Assembly (NCBI GenBank): GCA_942492855.1
Contig: OW818647.1
Location: forward strand, 3,906,001 to 3,970,000
Source: G963677485 sp942492855
GTDB taxonomy: Bacteria; Armatimonadota; HRBIN16
DNA length: 64,000 nucleotides
Reading direction: 5' to 3'
Each line of letters opens with the position of its first letter. Within the stretch, counting starts at the first letter, position 1. Position numbers and translations under genes: made by a program. The notes beneath the pieces are model-generated. The model was not told where the DNA came from. It worked only from the letters and a program-made list of their open reading frames with translations, and ran no database searches. Positions 42,089-50,902 of this stretch are shown one piece after another.

Positions 42089-43066
42089 ATGGTTAGGAAT
42101 GTGATCACTGGATTACCGCAAGTCAGCTGGTCGGACAGCTCCCGCCAGAACGAGTTTGTGAACAGTGTGGTCTCAGCGCTCAGTTCGCTGGGTGAGAAAC
42201 TGGACTACGACACAGTATGCGCGGTATCGGGATGCGCCTTCCGCACGTCGTTCTCGGTCGAGGGTTGGAACCACGGCAACTACCACGTGGTGCATACCCC
42301 GATGATCGTTGAACACACTTTCAAGATGCTGGGATACGATGTTACGCAGCACGTCAGAAGTCACTACCAAAATGACAAGGCGTTGATCATGAACAGCATC
42401 GACAGGGGAGTGCCTGTCATCACGCTGGAGGGAGTGATCAACTGCTCCGATGCGTGTGTGATCGCCGGTTATGACAGTGATGGCGATGTGCTGTTGGGCT
42501 ACAACCCGTTCATGTTCGTACCCGATGATCACCACGAACCTCATGATGAGACTGGCTATTTCCGGAAGTCGAAATGGCATGACGGATTTGCTGCTAAAGG
42601 CAGCCAGTTGCGTATTATTACCATTAACGGAAAGTGTGATGTGCCCTCGCCAGATAAGGTGTTGCGCGAGACATTGAAACTGGCCGTACAGCTTATAGAG
42701 ACACCCTCACTGGTGGAGGGTCAGCACAACGGCCTTGCAGCGCACCACGCATTTGCTGATGCGTTGATGACACGCGAATGGTCTGACGGCTTTGAGCCGT
42801 ACCTCAACGTGATGTGCAACTACAAGCAGTATCTGGACCGACGATATGCCGCTTTATGCTTGCACGCTAACGGACGAGACGATCTGGCTGTTTTCTACGA
42901 CAGAATGGCGGATATCTGCGTGGAGATGGGGCAGATCATCCCTCAGGACTTTTCGGCTATCGACATGTTCAACGATAAGGCGAAACTCAAGCCGTATGCC
43001 GAGCTGCTTAAACACATGGGAGAGCTGGAATCTGAGTTCGCTCAGAGAGTGAAGGTGTCAATATAA
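42089..43066 (+). CDS. C39/BtrH-like protein B (nucleophile position lost)
   Basis: A 325-residue relative of the 39827 product. Shared features are SGCAFRTSF in the N-terminal third, VIAGYDSDGDVLLGYN in the middle and ETGYFRKSKW after it. A GQHNGLAAHHAFADAL segment follows, as seen in conserved hypotheticals of Bacillota as far as I recall. The nucleophile position near residue 20 is Glu-Phe rather than Cys, and the expected His is also absent, so it may bind a ligand without catalysis. GGAGAG sits five bases before the ATG. The next gene begins at TAATG. Confidence 0.65.
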   Translation: MVRNVITGLPQVSWSDSSRQNEFVNSVVSALSSLGEKLDYDTVCAVSGCAFRTSFSVEGWNHGNYHVVHTPMIVEHTFKMLGYDVTQHVRSHYQNDKALIMNSIDRGVPVITLEGVINCSDACVIAGYDSDGDVLLGYNPFMFVPDDHHEPHDETGYFRKSKWHDGFAAKGSQLRIITINGKCDVPSPDKVLRETLKLAVQLIETPSLVEGQHNGLAAHHAFADALMTREWSDGFEPYLNVMCNYKQYLDRRYAALCLHANGRDDLAVFYDRMADICVEMGQIIPQDFSAIDMFNDKAKLKPYAELLKHMGELESEFAQRVKVSI

Positions 43067-44943
43067 TGAACGCAAAAACCATTGAACAGCTACTGAAAGA
43101 TCAACCGGAATCAGTCCGAAACCTCGTCACGCCTTTACACGATGTCGCCATCAGCCACAATTGCCAGTGTCGCGTCGATACTGCAGGGGATGGGGTTCAC
43201 ATCGTATACTCGGCACGGTCGTTCTCTGTTCACATCACGGGCGAGCAAGTGTCGTTCAGTGGGGGATACGACATCCGTGCCTTCATGAACCTATACCACC
43301 ACACAGACGATCAGACTGCGAAAAAGCTGATGTTCGACGCTGCCATTGTTTGTGAATACTGCATAGACGATAAGTGTACGACGTTGCTGATGCCTGAGCA
43401 GCGTACCATTACCCTTGATGGCCATCGAAAAAAGTTGTGCGCACCATGGCGGCATCATCTGCATATCAATGTGACAGATGATGAGCTGACCGCTTGTCGT
43501 GCCATTGCCGCTATGATGTTTGAGTATACATACCAGCATATGCATACGGACTTATTTACCCAAAATGAGGTCACATATAAACTCACTGAGATGGGTGTTT
43601 TCTACATCGTGGGGTATAAGGCGGTTCATAACCAGTTTACTATGTCTGACGAGCAGTTTGCAGCTTCTCTATTACAATCTGACATGAACGGTAGACGTAA
43701 AATCGATGAGGTTCTGGAAGCCACTGGGCAAGCCGACAATGGTAATTACGTTGGTGCGACAGACAACTTTACCAATGGTGTTTTGTATGACTATATATTT
43801 GGTGTGATGTGCGAGTTCGCGCCTAACGAGCTGCCAGAGGGAATGGTCTGCCGCAAGCTGCGATACGGCTCGTGGGCTGTCTACAACAGCAGCTCAGACG
43901 ACTACAAGAGCATCTGGCGGCACTTCACCGACCATTTCTACGAGGCTGAGAAAATGGGATATGACACCGCTCGAATCCCATTTGAGTGTTACGACAGTGC
44001 TGGACGGTTATCAGATGTGCATATTCCGGTTGACCCAGAAATGGGCAGGGACAGTGCGAAAACCTGGGTGCTTGTTCATACTCCGAATATGAAAATGGCA
44101 GGATTCACGAACTATGTTGAAAATGATCATCCATTACACAATGAATATGCATTCGGCTTGTCGAGTAAACTCAAAGAGCTGTTCCCATATGCCGATAAAC
44201 ATATCAACACGAGCATCCATGCGTTTTTTGGTAAGCCGATGCAATGTATGAACGGCGTGGAAATTGATGATCTGACACCAATCCCTGATGGCGTGGAAAC
44301 ATACGAACTGAGGGGTGGTTACTGGCATGTGGAGGGCAGACGGCATTTCAATGGAGGGAGCTGCGGCTGGAACTTCGATAGCTTCTACGACAGCCTTCTG
44401 ACTAGAGACACATTAGCGCATCCCAGAGCTTTCAATGAATATGAATACCGTGCGCGTGGTGGATATTCTGAGATCGTCGCCCCTGTCCGGGTGCGAGGAG
44501 AGCAGACGTTCGAGTTGGTGGAGCTTGTTCCACAAACCGTGATCGGGATACTCGAAGCACCACCTCACAGTGTGGTGACTGATGCCGAAAAGCTAGCATT
44601 CTATGATCTGCAGGCGAATTCTGACCGAGGTTCGTATATGATCGGGTATACACTGACCAAGGCGAACAACATGCTGTTCTACGATAAACCACTCGTCAAA
44701 GGTGTATTAGCGAATATGGATGCTGTCATTCCTGATGGTTGCCAGCCTTACACCCTTCAGGGTGGGCGGTTTATGAAAATCACCGAAAGTTTGCCGCTTG
44801 GTGAACCGGGATGGGAGATCGAATGGGTCAATAGCCCAGACTTCGGCATAAAGACAGGGCATGAACCTGACTTTAGTCGGCAGTTCATCATACGTCAGTA
44901 TGGATACGGCAGCTCCTACGAATTTTACGTGCCCGTTGAGTAA
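43066..44943 (+). CDS. CxxC module fused to three tandem GyrI-like domains
   Basis: At 625 residues this is the largest protein of the cluster. The N-terminal part (about 1-150) has Cys96, Cys99 and Cys104 followed by TITLDGHRKKLCAP, the same domain as in the 41562 product. Then come three GyrI-like effector-binding domains at about 160-330, 330-475 and 480-625, each ending in a PV-type strand. No helix-turn-helix is present, so it cannot be an ordinary AraC regulator. Its start overlaps the previous stop (TAATG). It is the last gene of the cluster. Tandem triple domains suggest binding of several or large ligands. Confidence 0.7.
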   Translation: MNAKTIEQLLKDQPESVRNLVTPLHDVAISHNCQCRVDTAGDGVHIVYSARSFSVHITGEQVSFSGGYDIRAFMNLYHHTDDQTAKKLMFDAAIVCEYCIDDKCTTLLMPEQRTITLDGHRKKLCAPWRHHLHINVTDDELTACRAIAAMMFEYTYQHMHTDLFTQNEVTYKLTEMGVFYIVGYKAVHNQFTMSDEQFAASLLQSDMNGRRKIDEVLEATGQADNGNYVGATDNFTNGVLYDYIFGVMCEFAPNELPEGMVCRKLRYGSWAVYNSSSDDYKSIWRHFTDHFYEAEKMGYDTARIPFECYDSAGRLSDVHIPVDPEMGRDSAKTWVLVHTPNMKMAGFTNYVENDHPLHNEYAFGLSSKLKELFPYADKHINTSIHAFFGKPMQCMNGVEIDDLTPIPDGVETYELRGGYWHVEGRRHFNGGSCGWNFDSFYDSLLTRDTLAHPRAFNEYEYRARGGYSEIVAPVRVRGEQTFELVELVPQTVIGILEAPPHSVVTDAEKLAFYDLQANSDRGSYMIGYTLTKANNMLFYDKPLVKGVLANMDAVIPDGCQPYTLQGGRFMKITESLPLGEPGWEIEWVNSPDFGIKTGHEPDFSRQFIIRQYGYGSSYEFYVPVE

Positions 44944-45105
44944 GTTTCGATGTGAATAGTGATGGCGGGCGGCATTAAACCCACCATATGAATCGCTTTC
45001 TTGGGCTGAAGTATCTAATAGTTGATTTTGCCCTCGCAAATATGTCAGAATCAGAACGCAAAGAGGCGTAATTCACGCAATCAATGCGTATAGGAGGTCG
45101 GCAAC

Positions 45106-46143
45106 ATGGCAGAACCCTCAACCAACGAGGTAGTGCCCATCCACAGTAGCTTTTCCCCCCAGCAAATATTAGATATATACCGCCGTATGATTTTAATCCG
45201 CCGTTTTGAGGAGAGCTGTTACGCTCCTTACAGGCAGGGTAAATTCGGCGGGTATCTTCACGTATATACAGGCCAGGAAGCTGTGGCCATGGGCTTTATG
45301 GAGGCCCTTCGTTCAGACGATATGTTCATATGCACCTACCGTGACCATGGGCATCTGCTGGCGCGCGGTGGTGACCCTAACCGGATCATGGCTGAGCTGT
45401 TTGGCCGAGCCACAGGTGTCGCGCACGGTATGGGTGGCAGTATGCATCTGGTTGATCACACGCTGGGCTTCTACGGCGGTTACGGCATCGTGGGCGGTAA
45501 TGTTCCGCTAGCCACTGGTATCGGCTATTCCATCAAGTATAAGGGTGGCGACCAGGTCTGTCTGTGCTTCTTTGGGGAAGGCGCGTATAACAACGGAGCC
45601 GTCCATGAGGCGTTGAATATGGCCAGCGTCTACGAAGTGCCTGTGGTGTTTATTGTCGAAAACAACAACTACGCCATGGCCACTCCTGTGGAACGAGCCA
45701 GCGCCGTCACCAACGTCTCAGACAGGGTATCTGCGTCCTACGGCATGAAGAGTGAGCGAATCGCCGGCATGAATTTCTTCGAGGTCTACCGTGATGCTAA
45801 ACGGATCATCGACGATGTGCGTGCCACGGGTAAGCCTGCCTTCGTTGAGGCCATGACATACCGCTTCGAAGGCCACGGAATTGCCGATAACGCCACCAAC
45901 CAGGCTTTGTATCGATCGAAGGAAGAGGTAGAGGAGCAAAAGAAGCTCTGTCCTGTGGCCCAGCTTGAAGACTACCTGATCAAGAACGGTCTAGCCACTC
46001 AAAAGCAGCTTGATGAGCTTGATAGTGAAGCCAAAGAGAAAACCGCTGACGCTTTGAAGTTTGCTAATGACAGCCCTGAGCCCGCAATAGCGGATCTGTA
46101 TCGATCTGTATATACGGACATGGAGGTAAAAGAATGGCGGTAA
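45106..46143 (+). CDS. pdhA: Pyruvate dehydrogenase E1 component, alpha subunit
   Basis: Thiamine-diphosphate-dependent subunit that, with E1beta, decarboxylates pyruvate and acetylates the lipoyl group of E2. 345 residues. The TPP-binding motif starts at FFGEGAYNNG and ends at IVENNNYAMATP; the pocket residues in RDHGHLLARG and GMGGSMHL fit E1alpha. AGGAGG precedes the ATG by seven bases. The stop overlaps the E1beta start by ten bases. E1beta and E2 follow, so this is the usual PDH order. Branched-chain 2-oxoacids are a possible alternative substrate. Confidence 0.9.
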   Translation: MAEPSTNEVVPIHSSFSPQQILDIYRRMILIRRFEESCYAPYRQGKFGGYLHVYTGQEAVAMGFMEALRSDDMFICTYRDHGHLLARGGDPNRIMAELFGRATGVAHGMGGSMHLVDHTLGFYGGYGIVGGNVPLATGIGYSIKYKGGDQVCLCFFGEGAYNNGAVHEALNMASVYEVPVVFIVENNNYAMATPVERASAVTNVSDRVSASYGMKSERIAGMNFFEVYRDAKRIIDDVRATGKPAFVEAMTYRFEGHGIADNATNQALYRSKEEVEEQKKLCPVAQLEDYLIKNGLATQKQLDELDSEAKEKTADALKFANDSPEPAIADLYRSVYTDMEVKEWR

Positions 46144-47111
46144 TTTCTTACAGAGAAGCGTTGCGACTTGCTCTGCGTGAAGAGATGGAGCGTGACGACA
46201 AAGTCTATATTCTAGGCGAAGAGGTGGGGCACTACCAGGGTACTTACCGGGTGACAGAGGGTCTGCTGGAAAAATTCGGGGAACGGCGGGTCGTCGATAC
46301 CCCAATATCGGAAGCCGGAATGGTGGGTATGGCCGTAGGGTCGGCCATGTGCGGGCTGCGGCCAGTTCTAGAGTTCATGACCTTCAGCTTTGCACTGGTG
46401 GCGATGGATCAACTTGTGAATCATGCGGCCAAAATTCCGTATATGTTCGGAGGACACCTCAAAGTGCCAGCCGTATTCCGCGGGCCCGCCGGTAGCGGCG
46501 CCCAGCTAGGTGCCCAACATTCGCATAGCTTGGAGAGCTGGTATGCGCACATCCCCGGCCTCAAGGTTGTGCTCCCCTCATCGCCAGCGGACGCGAAAGG
46601 GTTGCTGAAGACCGCTATCCGCGATGATAACCCTGTGATCTTCATGGAACATGCCAAACTCTACTCGCAGCGCGCAGAGGTTCCGGAGGACCCGAACTTC
46701 ACAGTGCCATTTGGTGTGGCGAACGTGCTTCATGAGGGTAGTGATGTGACGGTTGTGACCTACAGCCTTGGCTGTTCGATAGCCATGAAGGCGGCGGAGA
46801 CGCTTCACGAGGCACATGATATCAGCGTTGAAGTGATTGACCTACGTACCTTGATGCCCTTGGACATGGACACCGTATTGAAGTCGGTCCGCAAGACGCA
46901 CAAGGTGATTGTACTGCATGAAGAGAACCGCACAGGCGGATATGGCGGGGAAATCGCCTCAAGGATATACGAAGAGGGGTTCGATGATCTCGATGCTCCC
47001 GTGAAGCGAGTGGGTTCTGCCGATGTTCCGATGCCGTTTGCCCGAAATCTCGAACGCGCTGCCTTGATCTCAGAGCAAGATGTGATCAACGCCGTGAAGA
47101 GCTTAATGTAG
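46134..47111 (+). CDS. pdhB: Pyruvate dehydrogenase E1 component, beta subunit
   Basis: Second subunit of E1, 325 residues. YREALRLALREEMERD and LGEEVGHYQGTYRVTEGL are typical of E1beta, as are the GMAVGSAMCGLRPVLEFM segment and the C-terminal VKRVGSADVPMPFA motif. It overlaps E1alpha by ten bases and lies nine bases before E2. E3 (lipoamide dehydrogenase) is not nearby and must be supplied from elsewhere. Confidence 0.92.
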   Translation: MAVISYREALRLALREEMERDDKVYILGEEVGHYQGTYRVTEGLLEKFGERRVVDTPISEAGMVGMAVGSAMCGLRPVLEFMTFSFALVAMDQLVNHAAKIPYMFGGHLKVPAVFRGPAGSGAQLGAQHSHSLESWYAHIPGLKVVLPSSPADAKGLLKTAIRDDNPVIFMEHAKLYSQRAEVPEDPNFTVPFGVANVLHEGSDVTVVTYSLGCSIAMKAAETLHEAHDISVEVIDLRTLMPLDMDTVLKSVRKTHKVIVLHEENRTGGYGGEIASRIYEEGFDDLDAPVKRVGSADVPMPFARNLERAALISEQDVINAVKSLM

Positions 47112-47120
47112 GAGGATGCC

Positions 47121-48350
47121 ATGATTGATATCATAATGCCAAAAATGGGCGACGCGATGGAAGAAGGCGTTATCCTGCGATGGCTCAAGAAGCCGGGCGA
47201 CAAGATTGAGAACGGTGACTTGATTGCCGAAGTGGAGACAGACAAAGCAAGCGTGGATCTGCCGTCTGACGTTGAGGGCATTTTAATCGAACTGCTAATC
47301 ACGGATGGCCAAAGTGCGCCAGTTGGGGCTGTCATCGCTCGACTTGGGACCGCTGATGAAATAGTCGCACCCAAAGCTCCACCTGTGGTAGCCGAAGTGC
47401 CTGGTATTCCCGATGTGGCTCCAAAAGTAGCGGCTCGCACAAACAAACCAGAGCAGGTTGAATCGACGAAGCGTGCCGAAAGGGTGATCGCATCTCCGCT
47501 GGCTAAGCGTATTGCCGCAGATAACGGAATAGACCTAAACACCGTTCAAGGCACCGGCCCTAATGGACGCATCGTAGAACACGATGTGCAGCAGGCCATG
47601 AAAACTCAGAAGGCGCTACCGCCAACCACGCGCGGAGCGGTTGTGAAGGTGGCCGAACAAGGCCACAAGATCGTTCAGCCCATGAGCCGTATGCGCAAAC
47701 TGATTGCCGAACGGACCACCCAGACGAAGCAAAACGTTCCGCACTTTCAGGTGACTGTTTCGATCGATATGACCGCCGTGCTACAGCTCCGGACACAGTT
47801 GAACACGGCGTCCGAGGATCCATCAGCTAAGCTCTCGGTAGGGGACTTCGTCACGAAAGCCACTGCCTTGGCATTAGCCAAACACCAGGCTGTGAATGCT
47901 CTGTATGAAGACGAGGCGATCGTGTATTGCGAGGATATCAACGTCGGCTTTGCCGTGTCAATGCCTGACGGGTTGATTGTGCCGGTCATTAAGCAGTGTC
48001 AACAGCTCTCACTGCGTGAGATCAGTGCTGAGACGAAACGGCTGGCAGAAGCTGCCCGCAGCTTGAAAATCGCGCCTGAAGAGATGGCTGACGCCACGTT
48101 TAGCATCAGCAACCTTGGGATGTTTGGTGTTGACAATTTCGTGGCGATCATCAATCCGCCAGCGGTGGCTATACTGGCAGTCGGTGGGATTCATAAGCAG
48201 ATGGTTGTGAATGATGATAGCTTCACGTCCATTAAGAGTATGATGCAGGTGACCGCTTCTGCCGATCACAGGGCCCTGGACGGCGCTGTAGTGGCCCAGT
48301 TCCTCAATACCCTCAAAGCCATCCTTGAAAGCCCGTACAAGCTGCTGTAG
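47121..48350 (+). CDS. pdhC: Dihydrolipoamide acetyltransferase, E2 component of pyruvate dehydrogenase
   Basis: Core of the complex, 409 residues. One lipoyl domain (1-80) carries the modified Lys42 in ETDKASVDLP. A peripheral-subunit-binding domain follows (about 113-150, ASPLAKRIAADNGID). The acetyltransferase domain ends with SADHRALDGAVVAQF, the His and Asp-Gly of the active site. AGGAGG precedes the ATG. It is the last gene of the PDH operon. A single lipoyl domain is fewer than in some E2s. Confidence 0.93.
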   Translation: MIDIIMPKMGDAMEEGVILRWLKKPGDKIENGDLIAEVETDKASVDLPSDVEGILIELLITDGQSAPVGAVIARLGTADEIVAPKAPPVVAEVPGIPDVAPKVAARTNKPEQVESTKRAERVIASPLAKRIAADNGIDLNTVQGTGPNGRIVEHDVQQAMKTQKALPPTTRGAVVKVAEQGHKIVQPMSRMRKLIAERTTQTKQNVPHFQVTVSIDMTAVLQLRTQLNTASEDPSAKLSVGDFVTKATALALAKHQAVNALYEDEAIVYCEDINVGFAVSMPDGLIVPVIKQCQQLSLREISAETKRLAEAARSLKIAPEEMADATFSISNLGMFGVDNFVAIINPPAVAILAVGGIHKQMVVNDDSFTSIKSMMQVTASADHRALDGAVVAQFLNTLKAILESPYKLL

Positions 48351-48375
48351 CTCGATACAGGGGCATACCAGAGCC

Positions 48376-48565
48376 GTAGGGATGACCCGTGTGGTCATCC
48401 CTTAAAAGCTTCGTTTAGGATGACATGGTTTGTTGTTATCTGGCATTCGTAGGGGCGCCCCTTGTGGTCATCCGCCATCATGTATGGAACGAGATCATGT
48501 TTGCTTGACGGGATAACAGGTCACTGTCCATAAAGTGTTCGGATGACCACAAGGGTCATCCCTAC
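48376..48565. repeat. Dispersed GTAGGGATGACC repeats, two direct and one inverted
   Basis: Copies at 48376-48401 and 48449-48474 read in the plus direction; one at 48540-48565 is inverted. Each is about 26 bases with an internal dyad (GATGACC/GGTCATC). They resemble short palindromic intergenic repeats common in environmental bacteria. Confidence 0.65.
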
Positions 48566-48578
48566 GATGATTACACGC

Positions 48579-48611
48579 AAAAAGGGCGACCAGATGGCCG
48601 CCCTTTTTTTT
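48579..48611 (+). terminator. Rho-independent terminator of the PDH operon
   Basis: AAAAAGGGCG (48579-48588) pairs with CGCCCTTTTT (48599-48608) and is followed by more T residues to 48611. It lies about 230 bases after pdhC. Confidence 0.85.
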
Positions 48612-48642
48612 GCAGTAGTCTGACGGCAGGACGGAACAACCC

Positions 48643-48668
48643 CGCACCGGTCAGGGAAGACCGGCGCG
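48643..48668 (-). terminator. Probable rdgB terminator hairpin
   Basis: CGCACCGGTC (48643-48652) pairs with GACCGGCGCG (48659-48668) with one G-U pair. On the minus strand it lies 10 bases after the rdgB stop and is followed by GGGTTGTT. Confidence 0.55.
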
Positions 48669-48678
48669 AAGGTTAATA

Positions 48679-49290
48679 CTATGGGTAGATGGTCATCAGG
48701 TGACGCAACAGGGGCTGTGCGGCGGCCAGAGTCTTCGCACGGTGGCTGATGGTGTTCTTCACTTCCATGCTTAACTCCGCCATGGTGCAGCTCATGTCTG
48801 GCAGGTAAAATATCGGGTCAAAGCCAAATCCGGCGTAGCCCATTGGCTGAGTATGGATACGGCCGTTGCAGGTGTCTCGGAAGGTATACTCGGCTCCGTC
48901 TGGGCAGCAGATGGCCACACAACTCATAAAGCGAGCGTTACGCATCTCCTCGGGCACGTCGGTCAACATTTCCAGCATCCGCCCGATTTTGTGACTCCAC
49001 GAGGAGTCCTCACCTTCAAACCGCTTGCTGTAAATCCCTGGCTCACCGTTTAGGTGGGCCACTTCAAGGCCGCTATCATCGGCGATGCATACGCATCCCG
49101 TATGGTCTACTGCGGCATGAGCTTTGATCAGCGCATTTTCCAGGTAGTCGCTGCCGGTCTCCTCAGGTTCGGGATATGGCGCGAAGTCCGCAAGGGTGAG
49201 TATCTCCAAACCCTCCTCAACAAGCTGCGAGAGGATGGCGGTCATCTCCTGGCCCTTTTTCACATTATTCGTGGCCACTACCAGCTTCAT
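48679..49290 (-). CDS. rdgB: XTP/dITP diphosphohydrolase (RdgB/Ham1)
   Basis: Removes non-canonical purine nucleoside triphosphates such as dITP and XTP, which keeps them out of DNA and RNA. 203 residues. The N-terminal VVATNNVKKGQEM motif, the ADDSGLEVAHLNGEPGIYS active-site segment and GYAGFGFDPIFY match the family. SHRAKTL near the C-terminus is also conserved. The ATG directly follows the rph stop, a very common rph-rdgB pairing. Confidence 0.96.
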   Translation of the reverse strand: MKLVVATNNVKKGQEMTAILSQLVEEGLEILTLADFAPYPEPEETGSDYLENALIKAHAAVDHTGCVCIADDSGLEVAHLNGEPGIYSKRFEGEDSSWSHKIGRMLEMLTDVPEEMRNARFMSCVAICCPDGAEYTFRDTCNGRIHTQPMGYAGFGFDPIFYLPDMSCTMAELSMEVKNTISHRAKTLAAAQPLLRHLMTIYP

Positions 49291-50022
49291 TTATGAGTTC
49301 AAGGCCTCTTTGAGTGCATTGTTCTGGGCTTCGATGATATCAGCGATACCACCCTGTGCCAAATCCAGCAGGCTGTTTAGGCGCTCCCGCGAGAAGGGCA
49401 GACCCTCTGCAGTGCCTTGAACCTCAACGATCTTGTTCTTGGCAGTCATGATGACGTTCATGTCTACCTGAGCGGTGCTGTCCTCATCGTAACAAAGGTC
49501 CAGCATGTCGGTGCCACCCACGATACCAACAGATATCGCTGCAACCTGGTCGAGTAGGACAGGGTGCTTCAGCAGCTTACGCTTCTTCAGTGCGCTAAGG
49601 GCTTGAGCCAGGGCAATGAAGCCGCCGCTGATTGAAGCGGTGCGGGTACCGCCATCGGCCTGAATGACATCACAATCAATGGTGATGGTACGTTCGCCAA
49701 GAAGGTCAAGGTTGACCACCGAACGCAGGCTTCGGCCAATCAACCGCTGTATCTCCAGACTGCGTCCATTGGGGCTGTTACGGCTGCTATCGCGCTGTGT
49801 GCGCTGACGGCAGCTCCGGGGTAACATCGAATATTCGGCTGTGACCCATCCGGTGCCGGAGTTTCGCAGATGAGGTGGTACACGGTCTTCCACCGAAGCT
49901 GTGCAGATCACTTTTGTGTCGCCAAACTCAATCTGGCATGAGCCTTCTGCATACGTCATATTGCCAACGGTGATGGTCAGGGGGCGAAGGGATGAAGGGG
50001 ATCTTCCGTCTATTCTAGGCAT
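49291..50022 (-). CDS. rph: Ribonuclease PH
   Basis: Phosphate-dependent 3' to 5' exoribonuclease that trims tRNA precursors. 243 residues. Characteristic segments are GSCQIEFGDTKVICTASVE, the RNA-binding GWVTAEYSMLPRS and the catalytic aspartate region TIDCDVIQADGGTRTASISG. It is complete, unlike the truncated form in E. coli K-12. rdgB follows without a gap. Confidence 0.96.
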   Translation of the reverse strand: MPRIDGRSPSSLRPLTITVGNMTYAEGSCQIEFGDTKVICTASVEDRVPPHLRNSGTGWVTAEYSMLPRSCRQRTQRDSSRNSPNGRSLEIQRLIGRSLRSVVNLDLLGERTITIDCDVIQADGGTRTASISGGFIALAQALSALKKRKLLKHPVLLDQVAAISVGIVGGTDMLDLCYDEDSTAQVDMNVIMTAKNKIVEVQGTAEGLPFSRERLNSLLDLAQGGIADIIEAQNNALKEALNS

Positions 50023-50047
50023 TCTGGTTTATCTATCTCCAATAAAA

Positions 50048-50077
50048 AGCGCCGTCTGGCTTTTTTCAGACGGCGCT
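50048..50077 (-). terminator. Rho-independent terminator after the ANTAR regulator
   Basis: A perfect 11-bp stem (50048-50058 with 50067-50077) is followed on the minus strand by TTTTTATT. It separates the ANTAR gene from rph. Confidence 0.85.
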
Positions 50078-50094
50078 GTATAGCACGTTCGGAA

Positions 50095-50673
50095 CTACAT
50101 TAGATCGGCTGCTGTGATGATGCTGTCAGCGATCTCTTTCATCTTCTTGTGTTGGCTGCGGGCCTGGAAGTGAATCTTCTTGAAAGCCTCTTCTTCGGTC
50201 AACCCCAGTCGCTGCATGAGGATGCCTTTGGCACGCTCAATGACCTTTCGGGTTTCTAAAGCCTCTTTGAGCTCGTCAACTTCGCGTTGTCGAGCTTGCA
50301 CTTCGTTATATCGCTTCATAGCTACAAGTAGAGCAGGGCCAAGATCATCAGTCCGGAAAGGCTTCATGAGGTAGCCGAATGCTCCCAGTTCTGATGCTGC
50401 CGAAACAAACTCTTCTTGGTTATAGCCCGTTAAAAACACGATGGCACAAGAGTGTTGCTGTACGATTTGTCGTGCGGCGTCTAGGCCATCCATGACGGGC
50501 ATCTGGATATCCATGATGATAAGTTCCGGGTGCTCCTTGAGAGCGATTTCGATCGCTTGTTCACCATCCGCGGCTTCACCTACAACTTGGTGACCTAGTG
50601 ACTGCAAGCGAGCTTTTAACATCTCGCGGATCAGTTGGTCGTCATCAGCGATTAGAATTTTATATCCGGCCAT
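50095..50673 (-). CDS. Response regulator with RNA-binding ANTAR domain
   Basis: A 192-residue protein. The receiver domain (1-120) has the acidic pocket ADDD at 9-12, phosphoacceptor Asp55 in LIIMDIQMP and the switch residues FLTGY and MKPF. A coiled linker leads to an ANTAR domain (about 130-190, RAKGILMQRLGLTEEEAFKKIH), which binds paired stem-loops in mRNA to prevent transcription termination. ATG 50673 has AAGGA six bases upstream; ATG 50679 is the less likely alternative. No histidine kinase gene is adjacent. ANTAR regulators often act on nitrogen or amine pathways, but targets here are unknown. Confidence 0.92.
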   Translation of the reverse strand: MAGYKILIADDDQLIREMLKARLQSLGHQVVGEAADGEQAIEIALKEHPELIIMDIQMPVMDGLDAARQIVQQHSCAIVFLTGYNQEEFVSAASELGAFGYLMKPFRTDDLGPALLVAMKRYNEVQARQREVDELKEALETRKVIERAKGILMQRLGLTEEEAFKKIHFQARSQHKKMKEIADSIITAADLM

Positions 50674-50902
50674 TGTCATTCCTTCTATCTTGGAGTGAGT
50701 GTCTATATAGCGGCTCGATCTAGTTCAAATGGACACCTTACGAAACAATGTTACCATACCGCTAGTTCATTATCCAACACATTTTAGCATAATTCATAAT
50801 TTCTTTCTGAAACAAGCGGTATGCTAATAACATTCACGTCATATCCGTTGAAATTACGGTAAATGAGGGGACGGCCACAGACCATCCGTCCCCTCAATAC
50901 AG

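Larger units (their letters stand above)
48351..48678. other. Intergenic spacer with dispersed repeats and two terminators
   Basis: The 328 bases between pdhC and rdgB (convergent) contain three copies of a GTAGGGATGACC-type repeat, a strong terminator for pdhC and a hairpin likely to end rdgB. No gene is visible. Confidence 0.6.
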
